The notes: generated by a model from the sequence alone, not told the origin. DNA of 64,000 nucleotides from Curtobacterium sp. MCPF17_052 (GCF_003234085.1 NZ_QKSD01000007.1:124001-188000), one strand, 5' to 3'; counted from the stretch's first letter, positions 6,968 to 15,385 are shown. Translations and numbers: made by a program.

Positions 6968-8260
6968 GTGCGCAGGAACCCGTGGCCCGAGATCGTCGTC
7001 TTCGGGGTGGCGTTCGTCACGGTGCACCTGGTCCTCTGGTCCCTGACGCTGGTCGTGCCGAACCAGCCGATCGGTGACGTCACCATCACCTACCGACGGT
7101 GGATCGAGTCGGGGCAGTCATCGCACTTCTGGGTCGGCATCGACTCGGCGTGGGTGTACCCGATCCTGGCGATCGTGCCGATGGCGGCCGCGGCCCTCGG
7201 CGGCACCGCGTCGATCGGCACCGGATGGCTGCTGCTCATGGTGCTGTTGAACGCGGTCGCGGCCGCGGTGCTCTGGCGCTTCCGGGCGTTCGGCGTCCGG
7301 GTGGTCTGGTGGTGGCTGGTGTTCCTGCTGGCCCTCGGACCGATCGGCCTCGGACGGATCGACACCGTCGCCACCGCGGTCGCACTGGTCGGCGTGGCCT
7401 TCGTCGCCGCACGACCGGGGATCGCCTCCGCGGTGTTCACCGTCGCGGCCTGGATCAAGGTGTGGCCGGCGGCCCTGGTCGGGGTGCTGTTCGTCCTCCG
7501 CCGCGGGCGTCGTGTCGAGGTCGTCGCCGGTGCGTTCACCGTCACCGGGCTCGTCGTCCTGGTCGACGTGCTGTTCGGCGGCGCGGCACACCTGCTCTCG
7601 TTCATCGGCGAACAGACCGGTCGTGGGCTGCAGATCGAGTCACCGCTCGCCACCCCGTTCCTCTGGGCCGCCGCTGCCCACGTTCCGGAAGCGGCGGTCT
7701 TCTACGACCAGGAGATCCTGACCTTCGAGGTGTCCGGTGCCGGGACCGCCGTCGCCGCGGCGCTGTCCACCCCGCTCATGGCGGTCGTCGTCGTCGTCGG
7801 GGTCGTCCTCGCCCTGCTCGCTGTGCGCACCGGTGCTCGGCAGTCCCAGGTGGCACCGGTCCTGGCGCTCCTGTTCGTCGCCGCGCTCATCGCGACCAAC
7901 AAGGTCGGATCGCCGCAGTACATCGGGTGGTTCGCCGTCCCCGTGGTGTGGGGGCTCGTCGCCGGACGGGGGAGCGCCTGGCGGTTCCTGCCCGTCGCCG
8001 CAGCGATGCTGCCGACGGCGTTCCTCACGCAGCTCGTCTACCCCGCCTACTACGACCAGGTGCTCATGGTGCAGCCCTGGATCCTCGTCGTGCTCTCGGT
8101 GCGGAACGCGCTCGAGGTCGCGGTTCTGGTCTGGGCCGTCGTGGTGCTCGTCCGGCTGTGGCGGCAGGGGATCGAGCCACGGGCCTCCCGTCCGGTCGGC
8201 GACCCGACGCACGCGGATCCGTCGCGCATCAACGTGCAGCGGGGCAGGATGGGGACATGA
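6968..8260 (+). CDS. GT87/DUF2029-like integral-membrane glycosyltransferase
   Basis: 430 residues and mostly hydrophobic, with about ten transmembrane helices. The N-terminal part resembles GT-C enzymes: an early extracytoplasmic loop after the first helix (DVTITYRRW), SAWVYPILAIVPM, LGRIDTVATAVALVGVAF and AAWIKVWPAALVGVL. This is the pattern of DUF2029/GT87 polyprenyl-phosphate-mannose-dependent transferases of actinobacteria. Those enzymes decorate lipids or cell-wall glycans on the outer face of the membrane. The acceptor is unknown. A polar tail of about 30 residues ends the protein. Its stop overlaps the ATG of the next gene (ATGA, 8257-8260), so the thiamine-binding gene was originally coupled to it. 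Confidence 0.75.
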   Translation: MRRNPWPEIVVFGVAFVTVHLVLWSLTLVVPNQPIGDVTITYRRWIESGQSSHFWVGIDSAWVYPILAIVPMAAAALGGTASIGTGWLLLMVLLNAVAAAVLWRFRAFGVRVVWWWLVFLLALGPIGLGRIDTVATAVALVGVAFVAARPGIASAVFTVAAWIKVWPAALVGVLFVLRRGRRVEVVAGAFTVTGLVVLVDVLFGGAAHLLSFIGEQTGRGLQIESPLATPFLWAAAAHVPEAAVFYDQEILTFEVSGAGTAVAAALSTPLMAVVVVVGVVLALLAVRTGARQSQVAPVLALLFVAALIATNKVGSPQYIGWFAVPVVWGLVAGRGSAWRFLPVAAAMLPTAFLTQLVYPAYYDQVLMVQPWILVVLSVRNALEVAVLVWAVVVLVRLWRQGIEPRASRPVGDPTHADPSRINVQRGRMGT

Positions 8261-8445
8261 TCGTCGCCTTCTCCATCGCTCCGTCCGGCGGACCCGCCGC
8301 AACCGAGGACGGCTCCGTCCACGACGCCGTCGCCGCAGCCGTGCGGGTCGTCCGCGAGTCCGGCCTGCCGAACCGCACCTCGTCGATGTTCACCGAGCTC
8401 GAGGGCGCGATAGCTCAGAAGAGTACATGGAAGGGTGGTCTGTGA
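8257..8445 (+). pseudogene. Truncated thiamine-binding protein gene (MTH1187/YkoF type), native copy
   Basis: Codons 1-50 encode a normal N-terminus (IVAFSIAPSGG, EDGSVHDAVAAAVRVV, RESGLPNRTSSMFTELEG), 26 of them near-identical at protein level to the gene that follows. After base 8403 the frame runs into unrelated sequence (AIAQKSTWKGGL) and stops, giving 62 residues where the family has about 100. The retained part has the same extreme GC codon use as the neighbours, so this is probably the resident gene, cut by arrival of the DNA to its right. The break also removes the second half of the ferredoxin-like fold, so the product is unlikely to work. Confidence 0.8.
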
Positions 8446-8750
8446 TGTTGGTCGCGTTCAGCGTTTCGCCGAGTGGCAACGGCCGAGAGGATGGCTCCGT
8501 GCACGACGCAGTCGCGGCGGCCGTCCGAGTGGTCCGCGAGAGCGGGCTCCCGAATCGCACGACGTCAATGTTCACAGAGGTTGAAGGGCCCGACTGGGAC
8601 TCCGTGATGGACGTTGTCAAGCGTGCGACGGAGGCCGTCGCGCCGTTTGGAAGCCGGGTGTCGCTCGTCTTGAAGGCGGACATTCGACCCGGGTACTCTG
8701 GCGAGCTCGACGCAAAGGTTGAGCGCCTCGAAGCCGCGATCGAAGACTAG
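8445..8750 (+). CDS. Thiamine-binding protein, MTH1187/YkoF family, diverged second copy
   Basis: 101 residues, complete: LVAFSVSPSGNG, EDGSVHDAVAAAVRVVRESG, LPNRTTSMFTEVEGPDWDSV, RVSLVLKADIRPGYSGELDAKVERLEAAI. The family is a small ferredoxin-like protein that binds thiamine or thiazole-type ligands in the cytoplasm; its exact cellular role is open. The ATG overlaps the stop of the truncated copy by one base (TGATG). GGAAGGGTGG upstream is a good ribosome site. Codons are noticeably less GC-rich than in the first copy (GTT, TTT, GGA, TCA occur) although the proteins match, so the two are not a recent tandem duplication. It probably arrived with the accessory segment and took over the function. 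Confidence 0.85.
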   Translation: MLVAFSVSPSGNGREDGSVHDAVAAAVRVVRESGLPNRTTSMFTEVEGPDWDSVMDVVKRATEAVAPFGSRVSLVLKADIRPGYSGELDAKVERLEAAIED

Positions 8751-8759
8751 AGCAGCGGC

Positions 8760-8966
8760 CTACGTGAACAGGCCGAGGCAGCCGCTGACAAGGGCGACAG
8801 CCGCGCCCAGGAGGGCTATAAAGAGCCCCCTCGGTCCGCCGGAAGGCACGGAATATAGGCCGGAGCCCTTCGGATCCTCGCGCCTCCGTCCGCGGCATGC
8901 ATCTATCGCCCCTGTTACGGCGAGGAGAGCGCCCGCGATTGTCAGAACGGCGAGAAGAACAGTCAT
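8760..8966 (-). CDS. Small two-helix membrane protein, unknown
   Basis: 68 residues: a first hydrophobic helix (about 2-20, TVLLAVLTIAGALLAVTGA), a polar loop rich in Arg/Asp/Gly, and a second helix (about 48-66, LFIALLGAAVALVSGCLG). I do not recognise the family. The ATG overlaps the stop of the upstream gene (ATGA, 8963-8966), so the two are expressed together. The gene converges on the thiamine-binding gene with a nine-base gap. Codon use is mixed, in line with the accessory segment. A helper or immunity-type role is possible given the toxin locus nearby but nothing in the sequence proves it. Confidence 0.6.
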   Translation of the reverse strand: MTVLLAVLTIAGALLAVTGAIDACRGRRREDPKGSGLYSVPSGGPRGLFIALLGAAVALVSGCLGLFT

Positions 8967-9247
8967 GCGGAATCCGTAGCTAATGCGCGGTGCCTCACAG
9001 CGGCAGTGCGCCAGACCCACACCTCCAGCGGGAGGCCGTCGGCCCGGTCCCAGCGGACGAGCACGGCGGCGGGCGTCTGCGAGACGCGACCCCCCTCGAC
9101 GCGGAAGAGCCCCTCCGGCGTCTGCACGTAGGCGTGCACCGGGAGGAGTCCCGCGCCGAAGACGGGGCCGCCGTACGCCTCGGGGGAGAGGCTGAAGGGC
9201 GTCGCGGTCACGGGCGGGACGAACCGGTCCGATCGTCGCTTTCCCAC
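8963..9247 (-). CDS. Hypothetical protein, 94 residues
   Basis: A soluble, mixed-charge protein with no signal peptide or helix-spanning segment: RRSDRFVPPVTATPFSLSPE, GLLPVHAYVQTPEGLFRVEG, AAVLVRWDRADGLPLEVWVW. The alternating hydrophobic pattern suggests a small beta-rich fold. I do not recognise it. The start is GTG 9247 with CAGACT seven bases upstream, the leaderless pattern seen across the window, and its stop is fused to the start of the small membrane protein. Coupling plus promoter argue that both short genes are real. Confidence 0.6.
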   Translation of the reverse strand: MGKRRSDRFVPPVTATPFSLSPEAYGGPVFGAGLLPVHAYVQTPEGLFRVEGGRVSQTPAAVLVRWDRADGLPLEVWVWRTAAVRHRALATDSA

Positions 9248-9254
9248 GGCGGGG

Positions 9255-9260
9255 AGTCTG
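9255..9260 (-). promoter_or_regulatory. -10 element of the two-gene hypothetical operon
   Basis: CAGACT on the minus strand ends seven bases before the GTG at 9247. The same hexamer precedes the arginase-fold gene at 53535. Confidence 0.45.
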
Positions 9261-9603
9261 CTGGGGACCGCCGACGCCGGAACGACGAAAGGCCCCCATG
9301 CGCAACGAGCGGATGAGGGTCTTCGGAGGTGTCGCGCTAACGGTGGTCGGCGTCAGTGCTCGCGAGGCTCGTGCGCAGCGATAGCGCGTCGCGCTGTCAG
9401 TCCGGTGCAGTCCGAGGCCAGGGGTCCAAATTTTGCCCAGGACTCGACGCCAGGGCGTGGCGGTCGCGAGAACGGGCCGTGGTCGCCGGCTGCCCCGGTT
9501 CAGGTCTTGGCCGCGACCACGGACCGGATCACCACCGCGCCGATGCGCGGCGTGGCCGCCGTCGATCGTCACTTCTGATGAAGATCGGCGGTCAGGTTCG
9601 CAG
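9261..9603. other. Gene-free accessory stretch
   Basis: No reading frame here has convincing codon bias on either strand. It holds an ACGACGAAAGGCCCCC segment at about 9281 resembling the stem of an actinobacterial terminator, an unusually AT-rich spot (CCAAATTTTGCCC at about 9426), and the strong hairpin at 9477-9522. It may include remnants from the recombination that created the segment. Confidence 0.5.
9477..9522. terminator. Hairpin downstream of the lipoprotein gene
   Basis: Arms CCGTGGTCGC (9477-9486) and GCGACCACGG (9513-9522) are exact complements, with a further GGC/GCC pairing inside the 26-base loop. It lies about 80 bases past the stop of the minus-strand lipoprotein gene and probably ends the Rhs operon. 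Confidence 0.5.
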
Positions 9604-10041
9604 TCAAGTCGAAGACGTCCTGTGGAACACGTAATCGGGTCGTGGTGCCTCGACTGATCGCACGAAGAAGCCGAGGTCGTCGCCATCGCGGACCGCCCTG
9701 CGCACGAGGAAGTCGTTGTACTCCAGCCAGAGTTCGCGCGGGTTCCCGTCCGCCAGCCGCCATGAACCGGAGAAACTCACCGAGGGGCTGCCGTCTCGGC
9801 AGCCGGGAGGGCTTCCCGCGGCGATCTCAAGCCGACATGCGAGCGCTCGTGGCAGATCCTCCGCGGTGTACGTGTGGTCCGCTGCCAGAGTGAAGCGCGC
9901 TGGCGACGCCCCGTTCTCGGCTTGGAGCTGCCAAGAGCCCACATAGTCCTTTGGGGCGGGCTGCGACTGAATCGTGCACCCGGTCAGGGACACGATGAGT
10001 GATGGGAACAGCACCAGCCGCACCGCTCGACGCCAATCCAC
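9604..10041 (-). CDS. Lipoprotein, candidate immunity protein for the Rhs toxin
   Basis: 145 residues. A basic start (DWRRAVRLVLF) leads into a hydrophobic stretch and the lipobox SLTGC (Cys about residue 22), so the mature protein should be lipid-anchored outside the membrane. The body reads YVGSWQLQ, FTLAADHTYTAEDLP, SVSFSGSWRLADGNPRELWL and DDLGFFVRSV: repeated G-S-W strands suggest a small lipocalin-like barrel. It directly follows the toxin-like gene, with its GTG sharing one base with the toxin stop (TAGTG, 10039-10043); AGAGGA nine bases upstream is the ribosome site. A lipoprotein right after the variable tip of an exported Rhs protein is the usual place for immunity. Function is inferred from position. 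A longer TTG start at 10062 is less likely. Confidence 0.7.
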   Translation of the reverse strand: MDWRRAVRLVLFPSLIVSLTGCTIQSQPAPKDYVGSWQLQAENGASPARFTLAADHTYTAEDLPRALACRLEIAAGSPPGCRDGSPSVSFSGSWRLADGNPRELWLEYNDFLVRRAVRDGDDLGFFVRSVEAPRPDYVFHRTSST

Positions 10042-13000
10042 TATTGCACTTCCTCTTTCCAAGTGAACCGCTCGGTCACTCGCGACATCGGGCCGTGGTC
10101 TCCTGCCATTCGATTGAGATCTTCGTAGCTGAAACCGGGAAGCCCCCGGAGGAAGGAGCCCAAAGTTGTCTCATTGGTTGCGGTGTACTCGACAACGGCA
10201 GGTCCATCCGCATCGCGACTCACAACACGCGCCTCGACTTCGTACGAGCCGAGCGCGAGAAGCGTTCGATTCTCCTCCGGAGCGATGGGCCACGTGGCGA
10301 CCGTCACGAGGTCTCGTACGAAGTTCGGATTGTCGAGTCCGGGGGACTCAGCGTTGTAGCCGTATCCGGATGCCACCGGCTCGCCAGCCTTCAAGTCACG
10401 GATGATGTTCTTACGTTGGTCTGCTGGCAACTGCTCTCGCACGGCCTGTGTCATCTTGCTGTCCGACCCGTACAACAGGGTCCTCGGCGACGTCCCCGTT
10501 GCCCATCCGAAGAGCATCTCACCCTGCCCGCTCGTCAGAACCGTCCCGGCGTAGAAGTCCGCCGCCATACCGATGGGGATCCCGATCAGGGGCATGGGGC
10601 TCAAGAGCCCGAGCAAGAACCCGGGACCGGGCGAGGGGTCGAGGAGGGACATCCCGAGCAGCCAAGACAGCGCGTGCGAAGCATGGACGTCCCCGTCCAT
10701 CGCGAACGCGCCGTTGTTCGAGAACCGATGCGCGATGCCGAGGAGCCCTTGGCGCCCGGCACCGTAAGCGGCCAGCTCCGCGTCCGTGATCGGGCGGAGG
10801 CCAGAAGGGTCGATCTGGTTCACCGGGTCGTTGCCGGCGTACGAGTACGGGTTGTCAGACCACGCCGCACCCACCACCGCCGGCAGCGGGTCGGGCGAGA
10901 GGAACGAGCGCACCGATGGGTCGTACATGCGCGCGCCCGTGACTTCGAGCCCGCCGACCACGACCGTCCCGGTCGGGCTGACCCCGATGCCGTCCGGGAG
11001 GCCCGCTGTCGTGACTGCGTCCGTCGCCGTCCACGGGTCCGCGCGCTGTGTCGAGCGCGCACGACGCCACCCGGACGGCTTCCACGTCCCGTCGACACCC
11101 AGGAGGCCGGGTGCCGTGATGACTGGCACGTCGCCGACCGACAGAAGAGTCGCCACCGGTGTCGTCAGGTCCCAGCTGAGCGCGGTGCCGTTGACCTCGG
11201 CGAGTTCCCCGAGGGCGTTCACCCAGAGGTCGGTGCGGTCGCTGTCGGTGCCGTCCTCGCGCACGACGGTGCGGAGATGACCCAGCTCGTCCCAGGCGTA
11301 CGACATCGTGAACTCGTCCGACTCGGCTCGGACCCGCCGTCCGAGGCCGTCGTACGCGAACTGGACGACTGAAGGAGCGTCGCCGTGGCGTTCGGCCTGC
11401 AGGAGCGCTCCGGCTCCGTCGTGCGAGTACGAGTACCGCTCAGCGGCCCGCTGCTCGTCGACGAGCCGACCGGATCCGTCGTAGCTCCAGGTCGACACCG
11501 AGGACCCTTCACGGGCGGCGAGGAGCTGCGAGGCCGTGTCGTACTCGTAACGCACGGCCTCGCCGTCCGGAGCACGGACGGCTGTCAGACGCCCGCGGTC
11601 GTCGCGCTCGAGGACGGTCTCGCTGCCGTCGGAGGAGTGGCTGACGAGGAACCCGTCCTCGTACTCCCACGCCTGGGCGAGCGCTCCGGCGAGAGCGCCG
11701 GTCTGGCGACCGTCTTCGTCATGCCGGAACGTCGCCTCCGGGAAGTCCGACCGACGGATGGCGGTCAGGACGCCACCGCGACCACGGTCGAACTCGGTCC
11801 GCACCCCGTCCGGGGAGATCACTGCGCGCTGGTTGCCCGCGGCGTCGTACTCCCACCGGGTCGTCGTGCTCCGACCGGCACGCGTCGTGGTGCGTCGGAG
11901 GAGCTCGCCCCGTGCTCCGTACTCCAGACGGTGGACGGTGGGCGTGCCGTCGGGATGCGTCAGGTCGTTGATCGTCACCGACCGTTCGTCGGCGTCCCGT
12001 GCGATGCTCGCGACGAGTCGGTCGTCGTGACGCACCTCCGACAGCCGACCGGCCGCATCGCGCACCCAGGTCGTCGTGCGTCCGTCGGGGTCCGTTCGGG
12101 TCGACAACCGTCCGGCCGGGTCCCGAGTGGAGACGACCGTCCGGTCCAACGGGTCGGTCGTGCTCGACACCTGACCGAGGGGCGTGTGGTCGGTGCGGGT
12201 GCGCTCGCCGGAAGGGGCCGTCGTCTGCGTCACCTGTCCGACGGCGTCGTGATCGAACGCGGTGGTCCGACCGAGTCCGTCGTCGACGGCGACCATCTGA
12301 CCGGCGGCGTCGCGAGCGATCGTGCGCCGTCCGTTCCGGGGGTCGTCGATCCAGGTCAGTCGCCCGGCCAGGTCGTGGCCGTATCGGGTCGTACCCACAC
12401 CGGGGACGTGCTCCCGGACGAGCCGACCACATGCGTCGTACTCGAACACGGTGACGGCACCGGACGGCTCCACGCGCTCGACGAGGCGTGAGTCGGCGTC
12501 GTACCGGAGCGTGGTCCGGCCGCCGTCCACATCGGTCCACGCGGCCAGCCGACCGCAGGCGTCGTACTCGATCGCTGTCCGGTCCCCGAGCGGAGACGTC
12601 CCAGCAACGACACGGTTCGCGAGGTCGAACTCGAAGGACGGAGCAGACGGTGACCCGTCGACCGACGGGCCACCGTCGACCAGCTCGACCACGGACCGGA
12701 CGCCGCTGGGGTCGACCCGAGCAGTCGGCCGCCCGACGACGTCTTGTTCCCGGAGCCATCGGCCTCCTGCCGGGTCCGAGACCTCCTGCAGTCGCGAGAG
12801 TGCGTCGTGCAGCAGGTCCCAGCGCGCGCCGTCCGGCAGGACGACCGCGCTGAGGTTGCCGAGACGGTCGTAGCGTAGCTCGGTCGTCCGTCCGAGTGGA
12901 TCGGTCGTGCTCGTCACGTCGCCGCTCGGACCGTGTTCGTGGGTCGTCCTGCCACCGAGCGGATCGACGACGGCACCGATGCGGCCACCGGCGTCCCGCT

Positions 13001-15251
13001 CGAACGTCCACACGGCGCCGGCGGGATCCTCGCGGGACGTCACTCGGCCGGCGTCGTCGTAGGTGAAGCGGGTGCGGTGCCCCAGCGGGGTGGTGGTCGC
13101 CGCGACCCGACCGGCCGGGTCACGGTCGATCTGGATCGTGCCGCCGAGTGCGTCACGAACGGCGACCAGGTCACCGGCGCGGTCGTACTCGTAGGCGACG
13201 ACGACGCCCGCAGGGTCCTCCATCCGGACGAGCAGGTCGTCGTCCCACGTCAGGGCGAATGCGGCTCCGCGCTCGTCGGCGACGACCGAGGGGAACCGGG
13301 CGGACGGCCCGGCGTGCTCGAACGTGACGAGCCGGCCGTCGCGCTCGATCCGCCGCACGCGGTCCTGCTCGTCGTAGGACACCGTCGTGTCGGTGCCGTC
13401 CGCGGCCACGGTCTTGACGAGCCGACCCTGGTCGTCGTAGGCGTGGACGGTGACCGAACCGTCACGAGCGGTCGACGCTACGAGGTTCCCGTGTTCGTCG
13501 TGGCTCAGGGACTGCCGGTGACCGTCGGCGTCGACGATCCCGACCACCCGTCCGTGCCGGTCCGACATCCACGTGTTCGCGTTCGCGCCGTCCTCGTCGG
13601 AGACGGAGGTGACGCGTCCGGGCAGGTAGGCGAAGCGCAGTGTCCGGCCGTGCGGGGTTGCCTGGCGGAGCACCCGGCCGTGCTCGTCGTAGGTGTTGAC
13701 GCACTCGACGACGCCGTCCGCTGCCGTGACCCGCTCGATCCGGCGGTCCTGGTCCCACGTGTACGACCGGGTGCCACTCGGACTCGTCGCCGTGGCGAGC
13801 ATCCCGTCGGCGTCGTACTCGTACGTCACCGTGCGGCCGTCCGACGACCGGGCCGAGCGGACCAGACCGTCGGCGTGGGCGAAGGCGACGGCTCGTCCGC
13901 GGCGGTGCTCGAGCCGGACCAGTCTGCCGTCCCGGTCGCGACCGGCGGTGACCGCAGCTCGGTCCCCCGTCCCGGAGGCGAGCCATGCGCCGGTCATCGC
14001 GAACGACCACCAGGCTCCGGCGTTGTCACGGACGACGAGCACCGTCCCGTCCGGGGGCGTACTCGACGCAGCCCCGGACACGGCTGCGGGTTCGGTGGCC
14101 AACCACAGGTTCTCACCGACGGCCCGGACACCCGAGGAGCCCCGGGTCGGGAACGTGATCCGCCGACCGTCGTCGGTCACCATCGCGATGTGGTCGTCGA
14201 GGAGTTCGAGGCGCATGTCGAGCACGGATGACCACCCGGGGCCGAACGCCCCGCCGACGGTGTCGAAGGAGTTGTAGGTCCGGCTCAGGTCGAGCGCCGT
14301 CGCGCCCCCGGCGAACGCGAGGTCGTGCTCCACCTCGATGAAGTTGCCCGTCGCGGTGTTCACCGGATCGGCCGCGAAGCCGCTGGTGGGCACGGCGCCG
14401 AACAGCGTGGGCTCACCGAAGTCGAGGTCCGTCCTCGTCCGGTTCACCCCCGCCGCCTGCAGTGCTGCCGCCAGCGAACTGTCGGCGACGCTGACGACCG
14501 CGCCGCCCGCACCGGCGGACTCGAAGGCAGCAGCGACCGTGTTCGCCCAGCGCACGTCGCCGCCGTTCGCGTCCAACCAGGCGCGGAAGCCCCGTACCAC
14601 CGGTGCTACGTCGACCGTCCCGAAGTCGCAGGTCCGCGCGAAGGAGGCCATCGCGCTCTCGATGCGCCCGGGCAGGGCGCTGAGGTCACCGTCGAGCGAT
14701 GCGGACCCCGACGCGAACGACCGGAGGCTCTCCGGTCGTGCGGACGAGACTCCGCCCCCGCTCCCCGGACCGGCTCCGGGGGACGGCGTGCTCCTGGCCC
14801 GCGGGGCGTAGCTGGTGTCCGGGAAGGTCGGAGCGTCGAGCTTCCCGCTGCTCGGTGGTGGTTCTTCGCCGAAGACGTGGTCCCACATGCTGTCGACGGC
14901 GTCCGCTCTCCGGGCGACCACGCGGTCGCGCCAGGCTCGGGCTGCGCGCCGACGCATGTTCTCCTCGCGCGCGGCGTCGCTCAACCGGCGGATGCCCTGC
15001 GCGATCTCGCCGAGCTTGGTGCTCAGTTCGCGCGAGTCCTCGACGGCGATCGCGGCGTTCGCGCGGAAGGTCTCGGCGAATCTCCCCGCGAAGTCCGTGC
15101 TGCCCAGCAGCACCAGCGCACCTCGGGAGGGCGTCTGGAGGCTGATGGACGTCTTCGCGGCGTCGCAGGCCCGTGCGACCGCGTCGGCTGCTGGGAAGTC
15201 GTACGTGAGGTCGGGCAATGCGAATGCCGACAGGTCTGTTGGTGCTGTCAC
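10041..15251 (-). CDS. Rhs/YD-repeat polymorphic toxin with variable C-terminal tip
   Basis: 1736 residues. Residues 1-130 are helical and resemble WXG100/LXG-like export modules (DFAGRFAETFRANAAIAVED, LGEIAQGIRRLSDAAREE), followed by a Pro/Ser/Gly linker (about 140-180). A DUF6531 domain begins near 294 (ADPVNTATGNFIEVEHDL, LSRTYNSFD, FGPGWSS). From about 460 to 1440 run dozens of YD repeats (YDADGMLA, YDEHGRVL, YDRAGDLV, YDACGRLA), the shell that encloses toxin in Rhs proteins. The core ends with ARMYDPSVRSFLSPDP near 1440 and DPSGL near 1482. The last 250 residues differ: a hydrophobic pair (about 1533-1580, GPGFLLGLLSPMPLIGIPIG) and a beta-rich end (GSYEVEARVVSRD, VEYTATNETTLGSFLRGLPG, GPMSRVTERFTWKEE). 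GTG 15251 has GGGGGGA upstream; TAGGTT at 15291-15296 is a possible -10. Confidence 0.9.
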   Translation of the reverse strand: MTAPTDLSAFALPDLTYDFPAADAVARACDAAKTSISLQTPSRGALVLLGSTDFAGRFAETFRANAAIAVEDSRELSTKLGEIAQGIRRLSDAAREENMRRRAARAWRDRVVARRADAVDSMWDHVFGEEPPPSSGKLDAPTFPDTSYAPRARSTPSPGAGPGSGGGVSSARPESLRSFASGSASLDGDLSALPGRIESAMASFARTCDFGTVDVAPVVRGFRAWLDANGGDVRWANTVAAAFESAGAGGAVVSVADSSLAAALQAAGVNRTRTDLDFGEPTLFGAVPTSGFAADPVNTATGNFIEVEHDLAFAGGATALDLSRTYNSFDTVGGAFGPGWSSVLDMRLELLDDHIAMVTDDGRRITFPTRGSSGVRAVGENLWLATEPAAVSGAASSTPPDGTVLVVRDNAGAWWSFAMTGAWLASGTGDRAAVTAGRDRDGRLVRLEHRRGRAVAFAHADGLVRSARSSDGRTVTYEYDADGMLATATSPSGTRSYTWDQDRRIERVTAADGVVECVNTYDEHGRVLRQATPHGRTLRFAYLPGRVTSVSDEDGANANTWMSDRHGRVVGIVDADGHRQSLSHDEHGNLVASTARDGSVTVHAYDDQGRLVKTVAADGTDTTVSYDEQDRVRRIERDGRLVTFEHAGPSARFPSVVADERGAAFALTWDDDLLVRMEDPAGVVVAYEYDRAGDLVAVRDALGGTIQIDRDPAGRVAATTTPLGHRTRFTYDDAGRVTSREDPAGAVWTFERDAGGRIGAVVDPLGGRTTHEHGPSGDVTSTTDPLGRTTELRYDRLGNLSAVVLPDGARWDLLHDALSRLQEVSDPAGGRWLREQDVVGRPTARVDPSGVRSVVELVDGGPSVDGSPSAPSFEFDLANRVVAGTSPLGDRTAIEYDACGRLAAWTDVDGGRTTLRYDADSRLVERVEPSGAVTVFEYDACGRLVREHVPGVGTTRYGHDLAGRLTWIDDPRNGRRTIARDAAGQMVAVDDGLGRTTAFDHDAVGQVTQTTAPSGERTRTDHTPLGQVSSTTDPLDRTVVSTRDPAGRLSTRTDPDGRTTTWVRDAAGRLSEVRHDDRLVASIARDADERSVTINDLTHPDGTPTVHRLEYGARGELLRRTTTRAGRSTTTRWEYDAAGNQRAVISPDGVRTEFDRGRGGVLTAIRRSDFPEATFRHDEDGRQTGALAGALAQAWEYEDGFLVSHSSDGSETVLERDDRGRLTAVRAPDGEAVRYEYDTASQLLAAREGSSVSTWSYDGSGRLVDEQRAAERYSYSHDGAGALLQAERHGDAPSVVQFAYDGLGRRVRAESDEFTMSYAWDELGHLRTVVREDGTDSDRTDLWVNALGELAEVNGTALSWDLTTPVATLLSVGDVPVITAPGLLGVDGTWKPSGWRRARSTQRADPWTATDAVTTAGLPDGIGVSPTGTVVVGGLEVTGARMYDPSVRSFLSPDPLPAVVGAAWSDNPYSYAGNDPVNQIDPSGLRPITDAELAAYGAGRQGLLGIAHRFSNNGAFAMDGDVHASHALSWLLGMSLLDPSPGPGFLLGLLSPMPLIGIPIGMAADFYAGTVLTSGQGEMLFGWATGTSPRTLLYGSDSKMTQAVREQLPADQRKNIIRDLKAGEPVASGYGYNAESPGLDNPNFVRDLVTVATWPIAPEENRTLLALGSYEVEARVVSRDADGPAVVEYTATNETTLGSFLRGLPGFSYEDLNRMAGDHGPMSRVTERFTWKEEVQ

Positions 15252-15385
15252 CGTTGTTTTCCCCCCATGGAAAGCGGCGTGTCCACCCAGAACCTAACGC
15301 AGCCGTGTCGGCGCCGCTCGGACGGACGGAACCCCACAGGTGATCGCCAGCGCCGTGTACCGCCCGGTGTGGGTCGGCAGACACG

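Noticed and set aside
8404..8444. GCGATAGCTCAG-like tRNA start after the truncated gene, possible tRNA attachment site
   Set aside because: No T-arm or acceptor complement follows within 90 bases, so no tRNA can be formed.
9356..9634. Plus-strand 92-codon frame in the gap before the lipoprotein
   Set aside because: Poor codon bias, no promoter or ribosome site, and it overlaps the lipoprotein's end.
11385..14231. Long plus-strand open frames opposite the Rhs gene
   Set aside because: They arise because the GC-rich repeated Rhs codons leave few stops on the other strand; their predicted proteins are Arg/Gly/Val-rich and low in complexity.
8257..15260. Prophage or transposon for the accessory segment
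   Set aside because: No integrase, transposase, terminal inverted repeats or target duplication is visible in the segment.
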